Shown here: positions 23,507 through 32,036 of the stretch, piece by piece
How positions within the stretch are numbered: the stretch's first letter is position 1
Layout: each line of letters begins with the position of its first letter
Translations under genes and position numbers: made by a program
NCBI GenBank assembly: GCA_002307135.1
Contig: DBTQ01000024.1
Location: forward strand, 1-37,130
DNA length: 37,130 nucleotides
Source: Bacteroidetes bacterium UBA1312
GTDB taxonomy: Bacteria; Bacteroidota; Bacteroidia; Chitinophagales; Chitinophagaceae
Direction: 5' to 3'
Notes under the pieces: generated by a model
Told to the model about the DNA's origin: nothing
Database searches by the model: none
The model's input: the letters and a program-made list of their open reading frames with translations, nothing else

Positions 23507-24664
23507 ATGCCGATACAATTGCCTCAAAAACATAATGCCGCCGACACTACCATATTCACCGTAATGAGTTCATTAGCGCAACAGCACAATGCAATTAACC
23601 TATCGCAAGGATTCCCTGACTTCCCGATCGAGCACAACCTGATGCAACTGTTATATGAGGCCGCTAGCCATGGATTTAATCAATATGCACCCATGTCAGG
23701 CCTGCCTATATTGCGTGATGCGATTACTCGTAATTTCAAACAACGATACAATATTGATATAGATGCAGACCATGAAATAACGATAACGCCAGGTGCTACT
23801 TATGCTATTTACACAGCTTTTTCGGCAATTTTACGTGCAGGAGATGAAGCAATTGTTTTAGAACCGGCTTATGATAGCTATGTTCCAAATATTGAAATGA
23901 ATGGGGCAAAAGCAATATTAGTTAAACTAGAAGCTCCGACATTCAGCGTTGATTGGAACAAAGTCAAATCTGCCATTAATACGCGAACTAAAGCTATTAT
24001 TGTCAACACTCCCCATAATCCAACAGGTAGCATTTGGGGCAAAGACGACTGGCAGCAATTAGCCGAGCTCGTACGTGACACTGATATTATGATTATTTCC
24101 GACGAAGTATATGAACAACTCATTTACGATGGGAAACCACATTATAGTGTACTTCAACATCCGGAATTAAGAGAGCGGAGCTTTGCTATTTACTCTTTTG
24201 GAAAAGTCTTTCACAATACAGGTTGGAAAATTGGCTACTGTATTGCCTCAGCCAATTTGAGCAGGTCGTTTCGTCGTCTTCATCAGTTCCTGAGCTTCAG
24301 TGTAAATACCCCAGCTCAATATGCATTAGCGAAGCATATTATACAGCCAGGGTTACAAGCCGTAAATATTATGCTAGAAGAAAAAAGAAATTACTTTTTG
24401 AAGCTAATGCACAACACTCCGTTTAAAATGCTGCAACAGACAAATGGCAGTTACTTTCAATTAGGTAGCTTCGAAGGGATCAGTGATATGCCTGACACTG
24501 AATTTGCTCAATGGCTCACCACTGAATATGGTGTAGCGACAATACCTGTTAGCGCATTTTATGGAGACAAAACAGACAACAAATTATTACGTTTTTGTTT
24601 TGCAAAAAAAGAGGAAACATTATTAGCCGCTACTGAACGACTAAGCCTTGTTAAGTCTTGCTGA
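23507..24664 (+). CDS. Methionine aminotransferase-like (class I, PLP)
   Basis: A 385-residue fold-type I aminotransferase, close in length and motifs to E. coli YbdL and kynurenine aminotransferases. Seen are INLSQGFPDFP, FNQYAPMSGLPILRDAI, the substrate/PLP contacts VNTPHNPTGSIW and ISDEVYEQLIYDG, and the Schiff-base lysine Lys233 in YSFGKVFHNTGWKIGY. YbdL-type enzymes transaminate methionine and aromatic residues, often in methionine salvage. The downstream FkbM gene begins 14 nt after the stop, so the pair may be co-transcribed. Confidence 0.9.
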   Translation: MPIQLPQKHNAADTTIFTVMSSLAQQHNAINLSQGFPDFPIEHNLMQLLYEAASHGFNQYAPMSGLPILRDAITRNFKQRYNIDIDADHEITITPGATYAIYTAFSAILRAGDEAIVLEPAYDSYVPNIEMNGAKAILVKLEAPTFSVDWNKVKSAINTRTKAIIVNTPHNPTGSIWGKDDWQQLAELVRDTDIMIISDEVYEQLIYDGKPHYSVLQHPELRERSFAIYSFGKVFHNTGWKIGYCIASANLSRSFRRLHQFLSFSVNTPAQYALAKHIIQPGLQAVNIMLEEKRNYFLKLMHNTPFKMLQQTNGSYFQLGSFEGISDMPDTEFAQWLTTEYGVATIPVSAFYGDKTDNKLLRFCFAKKEETLLAATERLSLVKSC

Positions 24665-24678
24665 TAAATTATCGCAAA

Positions 24679-25569
24679 ATGTCATTATCCAGCTCACTAC
24701 TTTTCATATTAAAACATCCGCTCAATAAAAATAAATCATTGAGTGCTCTATTCCGTTTTTCAAAATGGCAATTGCAATCTCGCTTTCGAAACCAAATTTT
24801 TAAAATCCCTTTTATTGGTACAACGCAATTTTTAGCAAAAAAAGGCTGGACAGGAGTAACAGGCAATATTTATTGCGGCCTACACGAATTCGAAGACATG
24901 AGCTTTGTGCTACATTTTTTGGGCGAAGGAGATTTGTTTGTTGACATTGGTGCCAATATGGGAACATATACCATTCTAGCGTCTGGCGTAAGGCGAGCAA
25001 ATACAATAGCCATCGAACCAACATTGGTGACATTTAATATTTTACAACAAAATATTGAACTTAACCAGATCGATCATTTGGTTAATACCGAAAATATTGG
25101 CCTTGCCGGATCTTCTGGATTCCTGAATTTCAGTACACAATATGGCACCATGAATCGGGTCGTGACAGAAAAAGATAACAGGGAAGTTCAGCAGACAAAA
25201 GTAAAAACACTAGATGAAATACTCCGCAATCAAAATGACCAAGAGACTATCTTACTTAAGATAGACGTGGAGGGGTATGAAACAGAAGTACTTATTGGAG
25301 CCGAACAAAGTTTGACCGATCTAAGAATAAAAGCAATAATAATTGAGCTGAATGGTTCTGGTCATCATTATGGTTACGATGAAAATAGTATTCACCAACT
25401 TTTGATATCACATTCCTTCAAACCCTATTGCTACAATCCGTACACAAGAACATTGATGGAACAATCTAGCTTTGGCAAGCTCAACACAATTTATATCCGA
25501 GATATTGATGCTGCAATACAGCGCATAAAAAATGCCCCGAAGTTCACTGTTCTTGGAAAAGAATTGTAA
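24679..25569 (+). CDS. FkbM-family methyltransferase
   Basis: A 296-residue SAM-dependent methyltransferase. The SAM motif is DLFVDIGANMGTYTILAS with the following acidic AIEP, and the post-motif LLKIDVEGYETEVLIGA is characteristic of the FkbM family. The N-terminal 70 residues are basic with a hydrophobic patch. FkbM enzymes O-methylate sugars or secondary-metabolite hydroxyls; near the UDP-xylose genes on the other side, a glycan target is plausible but unproved. I use the ATG at 24679, not an in-frame TTG overlapping the previous gene. The last codons form half of a hairpin terminator. Confidence 0.9.
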   Translation: MSLSSSLLFILKHPLNKNKSLSALFRFSKWQLQSRFRNQIFKIPFIGTTQFLAKKGWTGVTGNIYCGLHEFEDMSFVLHFLGEGDLFVDIGANMGTYTILASGVRRANTIAIEPTLVTFNILQQNIELNQIDHLVNTENIGLAGSSGFLNFSTQYGTMNRVVTEKDNREVQQTKVKTLDEILRNQNDQETILLKIDVEGYETEVLIGAEQSLTDLRIKAIIIELNGSGHHYGYDENSIHQLLISHSFKPYCYNPYTRTLMEQSSFGKLNTIYIRDIDAAIQRIKNAPKFTVLGKEL

Positions 25570-25580
25570 ACTTCGGGGCA
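25533..25580 (+). terminator. Terminator embedded in the end of the FkbM gene
   Basis: TGCCCCGAAGTT (25533-25544, coding) pairs with AACTTCGGGGCA (25569-25580), which begins at the last base of the stop codon. The loop itself can fold (TTCTT/AAGAA). A T-rich tract (ATTTTATTTTA) follows. Confidence 0.75.
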
Positions 25581-25611
25581 AGCAATTTTATTTTATGAAA
25601 TAGTCTGCCTA

Positions 25612-26550
25612 TTAAAATACACTTTTAAAATAATCCCAGGTTGTTTTCAATCCTTCAGCACGATCAATTGTAGGTTTCCAACCTAATATTTCTTTTGCTT
25701 TAGTAATATCTGGTTTACGTTGTTTCGGATCATCTTGTGGTAATGGCTCATAAACAATTTTCACACCGGCACCAGTCAAATTCAATACCTCTTCAGCAAA
25801 ATCTTTCAACGTAATTTCTGAAGGATTCCCAATATTGACAGGTAAATGATAATCAGAATGAAGCAAACGATAGATACCATCTACTAAATCGGTGACATAA
25901 GTAAATGAGCGTGTTTGAGAACCATCTCCATACACAGTAATATCTTTCCCTTGTAAAGCCTGATTCATAAATGTTGGTAAAGCACGACCATCATCCAGAC
26001 GCATACGAGGTCCGTAAGTATTGAATATACGGACTATTCGCGTTTCTACACCATGAAAGTTATGATATGCCATTGTGATACTTTCCATAAAGCGTTTGGC
26101 TTCATCATATACTCCACGAGGACCAATCGGATTTACATTACCCCAATATTCTTCTGTTTGTGGATGTACCAATGGATCACCATAAACTTCAGATGTAGAT
26201 GCAACTAATATACGCGCGCCTTTTGCTTTAGCTAAACCTAATAAATTATGCGTACCCAATGCACCAACCTTCAATGTTTGAATGGGCATTTTCAAATAAT
26301 CAATAGGACTAGCTGGAGACGCAAAATGCATGATGTAATCAATCTTACCTGGCACATGCACAAACTTTGTAACATCGTGATGGTAAAAAGAAAAATCTTC
26401 GTGCGGGAACAAGTGCTCAATATTACGAATATTACCAGTAAGCAGATTGTCCATCCCAACCACCTCATAGCCCTCAGCTATAAACCTATCACAAAGATGA
26501 GAACCTAAAAAACCGGCAGCACCTGTTACTAAAACTCTTTTTTTCGACAT
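25612..26550 (-). CDS. uxs: UDP-glucuronate decarboxylase (UDP-xylose synthase)
   Basis: A 312-residue extended SDR enzyme. NAD motif VTGAAGFLGSHL at the N-terminus; catalytic segment STSEVYGDP with Thr/Ser and the Tyr148-xxx-Lys152 pair in GVYDEAKRF. The stretches EEYWGNVNPIGPR and IVRIFNTYGPRM are typical of UXS rather than of epimerases or dTDP-glucose dehydratases. It turns UDP-glucuronate into UDP-xylose with CO2 release. It follows ugd by 29 nt on the same strand, so the operon supplies UDP-xylose from UDP-glucose for a surface or secreted glycan. Confidence 0.95.
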   Translation of the reverse strand: MSKKRVLVTGAAGFLGSHLCDRFIAEGYEVVGMDNLLTGNIRNIEHLFPHEDFSFYHHDVTKFVHVPGKIDYIMHFASPASPIDYLKMPIQTLKVGALGTHNLLGLAKAKGARILVASTSEVYGDPLVHPQTEEYWGNVNPIGPRGVYDEAKRFMESITMAYHNFHGVETRIVRIFNTYGPRMRLDDGRALPTFMNQALQGKDITVYGDGSQTRSFTYVTDLVDGIYRLLHSDYHLPVNIGNPSEITLKDFAEEVLNLTGAGVKIVYEPLPQDDPKQRKPDITKAKEILGWKPTIDRAEGLKTTWDYFKSVF

Positions 26551-26579
26551 AAATATTGTGTAATTAATTTAAAAAATCC

Positions 26580-27902
26580 TTAACCATTTTGTATCACTTT
26601 ATTTCTCCCAATACTTTCATAGTAAAAGCCAAGCTCTTTCATTTTTTCCAGTGTATAAACATTACGACCATCAAAAATAACAGGAGCAGAAAGTGCGGCT
26701 TTAATACGTGCAAAATCTGGATTACGGAACTCGCTCCATTCAGTAACAATAATTAATGCATCTGCTTGTTCTAGTGCATCATATTGATTAGCGACAAAGT
26801 TTACTTTATCGCCAAAAATAGCTTTTACATTCGGCATTGCTTCCGGATCAAATGCGTTTACCTTCGCTCCAGCGCCCAATAATGTTTCAATCAAATACAA
26901 TGCTGGTGCTTCGCGAATATCATCTGTTTCTGGTTTAAATGCCAATCCCCAAACCGCAAATGTTTTACCTTTTATAGCATCACCATAATAAGCATTTACT
27001 TTATTACCCAATATCAATTTTTGCTTATCGTTGACTTCCATTACCGATTTTACAATTTGGAAATCGTATTCATGTTCATCTGCAGTTCTTGCCAAAGCTT
27101 GCACGTCCTTTGGGAAACAACTTCCTCCATACCCAACACCTGGGAATAAGAAACGTTTGCCAATACGGTTATCACTACCCATACCCATACGTACCCAATC
27201 TACATTGGCGCCAGCACGCTCGCATAGATTTGCCATTTCATTCATAAAAGAAATGCGCATCGCGAGATATGAATTTGCAGCATATTTAGTCATTTCAGAA
27301 CTACGTTCATCCATGTAATAGATTGGATTACCTTGTCGTACAAACGGTTGGTACAATTCGTCCATTAACTTTCTGGCCCGATCTGAAGTTGTACCTACTA
27401 CCACCCTATCGGGCTTCAAGAAATCCTCTACCGCTACACCCTCACGCAAAAATTCGGGGTTACTGACCACATCAAATAATGACTTATCCAAATGCTCTAA
27501 TATCACAGCAGTTGTCTTCTCTGCTGTACCAACTGGCACAGTACTCTTATTCACGATTACTTTGTAGGATGTAATGATTTTACTCAAATCTTTAGCAACG
27601 CCCAATACATACTGAAGATCAGCTGCCCCATCCTTACCTGGAGGCGTAGGCAATGCTAAGAAAATGATTTGAGCATCTTTAATTCCATCTACCAATGAAG
27701 TAGTAAAACTAATACGCTTTTCTTTGATATTACGCTCTAAAAGCACATCTAACCCTGGTTCGTATATTGGTGTTTGTCCATTACGCAATTGGTTTATTTT
27801 GTCTTCGTTAATATCGATACAAGTTACATTGTTACCTGTTTCGGCAAAACAAGTTCCGCTTACTAGGCCTACATATCCAGTTCCTATTATTGCTATGTTC
27901 AT
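26580..27902 (-). CDS. ugd: UDP-glucose 6-dehydrogenase
   Basis: A 440-residue enzyme oxidising UDP-glucose to UDP-glucuronate with two NAD. The N-terminal motif is IAIIGTGYVGLVSGTCFAETG; VNKSTVPVGT, SNPEFLREG and the catalytic cysteine Cys262 in GYGGSCFPKD match the family, as does the C-terminal GLAFKPETDDIREAPA. First gene of the ugd-uxs operon. An in-frame TTG at 27929 lies inside the -7 box and was rejected in favour of the ATG at 27902. Confidence 0.97.
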   Translation of the reverse strand: MNIAIIGTGYVGLVSGTCFAETGNNVTCIDINEDKINQLRNGQTPIYEPGLDVLLERNIKEKRISFTTSLVDGIKDAQIIFLALPTPPGKDGAADLQYVLGVAKDLSKIITSYKVIVNKSTVPVGTAEKTTAVILEHLDKSLFDVVSNPEFLREGVAVEDFLKPDRVVVGTTSDRARKLMDELYQPFVRQGNPIYYMDERSSEMTKYAANSYLAMRISFMNEMANLCERAGANVDWVRMGMGSDNRIGKRFLFPGVGYGGSCFPKDVQALARTADEHEYDFQIVKSVMEVNDKQKLILGNKVNAYYGDAIKGKTFAVWGLAFKPETDDIREAPALYLIETLLGAGAKVNAFDPEAMPNVKAIFGDKVNFVANQYDALEQADALIIVTEWSEFRNPDFARIKAALSAPVIFDGRNVYTLEKMKELGFYYESIGRNKVIQNG

Positions 27903-27926
27903 ATTAATACTTCGTAAAATGTTGTG

Positions 27927-27934
27927 CAAAAGTA
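27927..27934 (-). promoter_or_regulatory. -7 element of the ugd-uxs operon
   Basis: On the minus strand TACTTTTG, matching TAnnTTTG, 24 nt before the ugd ATG. I see no TTG at the usual -33 spacing. Confidence 0.45.
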
Positions 27935-28169
27935 GTGAAACAGAAGCGTTATTTATAGCACTCCATAATTTTTTTTAGCTAATTCAAATACTGTATTTAT
28001 ATGGTATTCGCAAACCATGTTCCATTAATACAAATCGCAAAAGTGTACTGATTAAATTATAATGACCATCGCATAAATATGTTTTACAGACAACACTTGT
28101 TTGTTCATTCAAAATGGACAACCCAATAAGCTTTAACAGCTTATTGGGTACATTTGACATAAAATAGTT

Positions 28170-28331
28170 TAGCTTTGTCCATTCTTTTGAAGATTGTACT
28201 TTCCTGTACTGTAATCCCCTCCTTACAATTCAGTCGACGCTTACTTTTTTCTAAGTCGATTTTTTTAACTATAATAAAAACAAGCGAAATTGTATTTGCA
28301 AATAAGCAACAACAATGAGCAAAAACACAGA
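28170..28331 (+). promoter_or_regulatory. Putative long structured leader of the DEAD-box gene
   Basis: TAGCTTTG at 28170-28177 fits TAnnTTTG; a TTG at 28144-28146 lies 23 nt upstream, a little far. If used, it gives a leader of about 145-150 nt. In the leader, TCGA..CTTA (28234-28243) pairs with TAAGTCGA (28252-28259) and is followed by T7 (28260-28266), an intrinsic-terminator-like signal ahead of the start codon. Long structured leaders are known for cold-shock genes. Confidence 0.4.
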
Positions 28332-29459
28332 ATGACATTTGAACAATTAAATCTTATTCAGCCGCTCCTAGGGCCGCTCGATAAAATGGGTTATGTTGAA
28401 CCCACTCCAATACAACAACAATCAATACCACATATACTTGAAGGCAGAGATATTTTTGGATGTGCACAAACAGGCACTGGTAAAACAGCCGCTTTTGCAC
28501 TACCCATTTTACAAATGCTGGATGCCAAAAGAGTTGGACCCAAAAGTGGAATTAAAGCACTAATACTCGCCCCGACCCGCGAACTGGCATTGCAAATAAA
28601 TGAAAATTTTGAGCTTTATGCAGAGAACTTAAACATTAAGCATTGCGTGATTTTTGGTGGTGTGAACCAACATAGTCAGGTAAATGCATTAAGAAATGGG
28701 ATAAATGTATTGATAGCAACACCTGGTCGTTTATTGGACTTGATGGGACAAGGGTTTATAAAACTAAACCAAGTAGAATATTTTGTATTAGACGAAGCCG
28801 ATCGAATGCTTGATATGGGTTTTATCCACGATATTAAAAGGATATTACCCAAGCTGCCCGAAAAAAAACAGACAATCTTCTTTTCTGCGACAGCAGCACC
28901 AGATATTAAAAAACTTGCAGACGGATTATTAAAAAACCCGGTGAGTGTAAATGTAACACCTGTTTCGTCCGCTTCTGAGTTAGTTGAGCAATCCGTTTAC
29001 TACGTAGAAAAAGATAAAAAACGCTCATTATTACAATATGTGCTTAAAAATAACGATATTGAGCACGCATTGGTGTTTACACGTACCAAACATGGTGCCG
29101 ACAAAGTAGCTAAAGAGCTTAACAAAAGCGGCATTAGAGCTGAAGCAATCCATGGCAATAAATCGCAGAATGCACGCGAAAGAGCCTTGGCAGGTTTCAA
29201 AGACCGAACAATTCGGATATTAGTGGCTACTGATATTGCTTCGCGAGGAATAGATGTAGACCGATTGAGTCATGTCATTAACTTTGAAATACCAGAAGTT
29301 GCTGAAACCTATGTACATCGTATTGGTCGTACAGGGAGAGCTGGTTCGCTCGGTGTAGCAATGTCCTTTTGTGCAACAGAGGAAATACCCTACATGAAAA
29401 GTGTAACAAAACTATTGAACAAAAAAATAAATGTAGTAGAGTCGCATCCCTTTGCTTAA
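28332..29459 (+). CDS. DEAD-box ATP-dependent RNA helicase, RhlE-like
   Basis: A 375-residue helicase core with almost no C-terminal tail. Motifs in order are the Q motif (GYVEPTPIQQQSIP), I AQTGTGKT (45-52), Ia PTRELA, Ib TPGRLLD, II DEAD (154-157), III SAT (185-187), and VI HRIGRTGR (329-336). It unwinds RNA duplexes, in this context probably for ribosome assembly or mRNA handling in the cold, given the cold-shock protein 56 nt downstream and the RRM protein beyond. The start is the ATG at 28332; its first base pair overlaps the stop of a 6-codon ORF at 28315 (ATGA overlap). The shortness of the tail means it lacks the basic extension of many RhlE proteins. Confidence 0.95.
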   Translation: MTFEQLNLIQPLLGPLDKMGYVEPTPIQQQSIPHILEGRDIFGCAQTGTGKTAAFALPILQMLDAKRVGPKSGIKALILAPTRELALQINENFELYAENLNIKHCVIFGGVNQHSQVNALRNGINVLIATPGRLLDLMGQGFIKLNQVEYFVLDEADRMLDMGFIHDIKRILPKLPEKKQTIFFSATAAPDIKKLADGLLKNPVSVNVTPVSSASELVEQSVYYVEKDKKRSLLQYVLKNNDIEHALVFTRTKHGADKVAKELNKSGIRAEAIHGNKSQNARERALAGFKDRTIRILVATDIASRGIDVDRLSHVINFEIPEVAETYVHRIGRTGRAGSLGVAMSFCATEEIPYMKSVTKLLNKKINVVESHPFA

Positions 29460-29515
29460 CAACATTTATAAACATAACAAATAAGGGAAACAATTTTTTA
29501 AAAACAAAACAAAAA

Positions 29516-29707
<192 letters not shown>

Positions 29708-29788
29708 TGAAACATCGTTCATTGACTAAATGAGTTTATTGTCAAACTAAAAAATAGTCTCTACACAATAAATATTCATATTAATGCC

Positions 29789-29820
29789 TAAAAGCAATAC
29801 CAATAATGGTATTGCTTTTA
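29789..29820 (+). terminator. Terminator after the cold-shock gene
   Basis: TAAAAGCAATACC, 6-nt loop, GGTATTGCTTTTA: a 13-bp perfect stem ending in a T-rich arm, followed by TATTTTG. Confidence 0.85.
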
Positions 29821-29913
29821 TATTTTGATCCAACCTTCAATTAAAGAATCTTCAGCAATAATACGTGCAGAGAACCGATACAATACTAATTTCACAAAAA
29901 TTATTAGCTAAAT

Positions 29914-30153
29914 ATGCTCAGCAACAACGACGTTCTTAAAAAATTACGAGTAGCCCTGTCGCTAAGGAATGACGATATTATAGAAATACTTTCGTTAGTA
30001 GATTTTGAAATAACGAAAGGAGCTTTAGGCGATTTCTTTCGCAACCCAGACCACCCAAGCTACGTAGAGGCTGGAGACCAAGTACTACGCAACTTTCTGA
30101 ATGGATTGATTATTTACAAACGCGGAACACTATCCGACCCGAAGACTAATTAA
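29914..30153 (+). CDS. DUF1456 protein, single-repeat
   Basis: A 79-residue protein matching the DUF1456 (YehS) repeat: NDVLKKLRVALSLRNDDIIEILSL followed by the ITKGALGDFFRNPDHPSY segment and NFLNGLIIYKRG. E. coli YehS has two such repeats in about 156 residues, whereas this has one. The function is not known. It lies 11 nt before the RRM gene, so the two are probably one operon within the RNA-handling cluster. Confidence 0.85.
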   Translation: MLSNNDVLKKLRVALSLRNDDIIEILSLVDFEITKGALGDFFRNPDHPSYVEAGDQVLRNFLNGLIIYKRGTLSDPKTN

Positions 30154-30164
30154 AAATCAAAAAT

Positions 30165-30512
30165 ATGGACATCTTTATTGGAGGAATCCCATTTAAGTGG
30201 AGTGAAAAAAAATTAATTGAACTATTCGAAGTGTATGGCGATGTTGTTTCAGCCAAAATAGTGATCAATAAAATGACCCGCCAAAGCAAAGGATTTGGAT
30301 TTATAGCTATGGCTAATGACATTGCTGCACATCAGGCCATTGAAGCACTAAACGGCAAAAATTTTGAAGGCCGAAATATAATAGTGAGCATATCGAATCC
30401 AAATAAACAAGAGCCCAAAGCATTAAAAAATAAACGAGTAGAGCACCCTAGCGAAAGCACAGAAAATAAAAAAGCCTGGAAACCTTTCAGAGGCAATAAC
30501 TGGCGCGAATAA
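30165..30512 (+). CDS. RNA-binding protein with one RRM
   Basis: A 115-residue protein with a single RNA recognition motif in residues 1-80. RNP2 is IFIGGI (3-8) and RNP1 is KGFGFIAM (42-49), with the aromatic positions that stack on bases. The tail (about 35 residues) is basic and disordered with Trp and Arg (KAWKPFRGNNWRE). Such single-RRM proteins are cold-induced in cyanobacteria and common in Bacteroidota. It is the last gene of the cluster helicase-Csp-DUF1456-RRM. Confidence 0.95.
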   Translation: MDIFIGGIPFKWSEKKLIELFEVYGDVVSAKIVINKMTRQSKGFGFIAMANDIAAHQAIEALNGKNFEGRNIIVSISNPNKQEPKALKNKRVEHPSESTENKKAWKPFRGNNWRE

Positions 30513-30596
30513 TAGCATCAATGTTTATTACAAAATCATGCGTTCAAGAATTTTAATTACCTTAGGTTTTTGTATCACAATGCTAAATTGCCTACC

Positions 30597-31961
30597 GTGC
30601 TTTCATTTCAAAAGATAAAAACAAAACTGTTTGAACCAATAGATGCCATCACCACGGCTGTATTTTTGAGGCTATTTGGTTTTATTATTATTGTACAATC
30701 CATTAGTTATGCACGTTACAATTTTATAGAACAAGGCATCTTAGCTCCAAAATTTCTATTCTCTTTTGATTTCTTTGGATTTGTGCAACCATTGTCAGCA
30801 CAACTAATGAAGTTGATGTTATTCATCATATTTAGCTCCGGAGTCCTTTTAATGCTCAACAAACTTGTGAAACTGGCGCTAGTCGGCTTCCTCATTTGTT
30901 TTTCCTATTTCTTTCTATTAGACAAAAGTTATTACAACAATCACTTCTATCTGTTTATACTGATTGGTTTTATATTTCTTTTCTACAATGAAAAACCCAC
31001 AAATACAGGTAATAAGAAGGTAATACCATACTGGTTTTTATTGCTGTTACAAATTCAAATAGTAATTGTATATTTTTACGGAGGGCTTGCAAAGCTCAAT
31101 AGTGACTGGCTAATCCGACAACAACCCTTGCGTATATTACTTGAAGGATCTAAAGAAAATGCACTATTACCAGACCTCAATTCCAGTTCGTTTGCCTTAT
31201 ACTTGCTCACCTATGGCGGCTTAATTTATGACCTTGCCATCGGCTTTATACTTTGGAATAAAAAAACGCGCAAAATTGGGATAATACTTTCTATTGGCTT
31301 TCATCTAAGCAATATCATCCTATTCAATTTTGGCGACAATGGAGATATCGGAGGATTCCCGCTCTTTATGATTTTCGCATTATTATTATTTATTGACCCA
31401 GAAACATTCCGTGCTACAATATTAAAATGGACACCTTCAAAAGAACAAAAAAGTCAACTCAAAAAGCAAAAAATTAGTGCACAAGAATTAGTCTCTTTTA
31501 ATAATAACCAACAGCTGACCATCCTATGTTTAGGTATTTATATCACATTCCAACTACTTTTCCCTTTGAGACAATTCCTTTACAAAGGCAATACAAGCTG
31601 GACCGCCCGCGCTTCAAAATTTTCGTGGAGGATGAAAGTGCATAGCAAGAAACCTGACATTCGATTCTTTACAAAATCTAGCGCTAATGATTCTTTGAGA
31701 GAAATAAATGTAGGCAGAATAATAAACAGCATGCAACGATATTATCTAGCAGAAGACCCTGTAATGATTTTACAATTTGCACAATATATTGGAGAGGAAT
31801 TAAAAGAACGTGGCATTCAAAATCCGGAAGTTTATGCACATGCTAAGGTGTCGTTGAACGGGAGACCATTTTATCAAATCGTTGACTCCACTACCAATCT
31901 ATTGAAACTTGAACACCATTTATTCAAAGCTGACGATTGGATTATTCCTTTGAAAGATTGA
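30597..31961 (+). CDS. HTTM-domain membrane protein (vitamin K-dependent gamma-carboxylase-like)
   Basis: A polytopic protein of about 455 residues. The N-terminal two thirds hold several membrane helices with the HTTM features FEPIDAITTAVFLRLFGF, YFYGGLAKLNSDWL, and FHLSNIILFNFGDNG. The C-terminal soluble part (WTARASKFSWRMKVHSKKPDIRF..., ILQFAQYIGEEL..., VSLNGRPFYQIVD) matches the lumenal domain of gamma-glutamyl carboxylases. Bacterial homologues have been found with and without carboxylase or epoxidase activity. There is no ATG at the front; GTG at 30597 is my choice, TTG at 30570 or 30588 are alternatives. It ends 23 nt before a bidirectional terminator. Confidence 0.88.
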   Translation: MLSFQKIKTKLFEPIDAITTAVFLRLFGFIIIVQSISYARYNFIEQGILAPKFLFSFDFFGFVQPLSAQLMKLMLFIIFSSGVLLMLNKLVKLALVGFLICFSYFFLLDKSYYNNHFYLFILIGFIFLFYNEKPTNTGNKKVIPYWFLLLLQIQIVIVYFYGGLAKLNSDWLIRQQPLRILLEGSKENALLPDLNSSSFALYLLTYGGLIYDLAIGFILWNKKTRKIGIILSIGFHLSNIILFNFGDNGDIGGFPLFMIFALLLFIDPETFRATILKWTPSKEQKSQLKKQKISAQELVSFNNNQQLTILCLGIYITFQLLFPLRQFLYKGNTSWTARASKFSWRMKVHSKKPDIRFFTKSSANDSLREINVGRIINSMQRYYLAEDPVMILQFAQYIGEELKERGIQNPEVYAHAKVSLNGRPFYQIVDSTTNLLKLEHHLFKADDWIIPLKD

Positions 31962-31984
31962 CACAAGGGATTACGTACTTATAT

Positions 31985-32027
31985 AATAAAGGAACGAGAC
32001 CAATAATATTGGTCTCGTTCCTTTATT
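31985..32027. terminator. Strong bidirectional terminator
   Basis: A perfect 20-bp stem (left arm starts AATAAAGGAACGAGACC) with a 3-nt AAT loop, between two convergent genes; both arms end in an A/T-rich tail. Confidence 0.9.
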
Positions 32028-32036
32028 ACTATTACA

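Larger units (their letters stand above)
27903..28331. other. 429-nt divergent region between ugd and the DEAD-box gene
   Basis: No ORF with coding character. It contains the ugd -7 box (27927-27934), a 12-bp perfect hairpin at 28121-28149 (ACCCAATAAGCT, 5-nt loop) without T-run, a -7 match TAGCTTTG at 28170-28177, and a terminator-like hairpin with seven T at 28234-28266 in what would be the helicase leader. The 28000-28110 part shows nothing I can name. Confidence 0.5.

Noticed and set aside
29369..29515. Long ORF reading into the cold-shock gene from the helicase 3' end
   Set aside because: It is out of frame with the helicase and the cold-shock domain begins with a clear ATG at 29516.
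30580..30620. ATG at 30580 as a start for the HTTM gene
   Set aside because: It is in another frame and stops after 12 codons.
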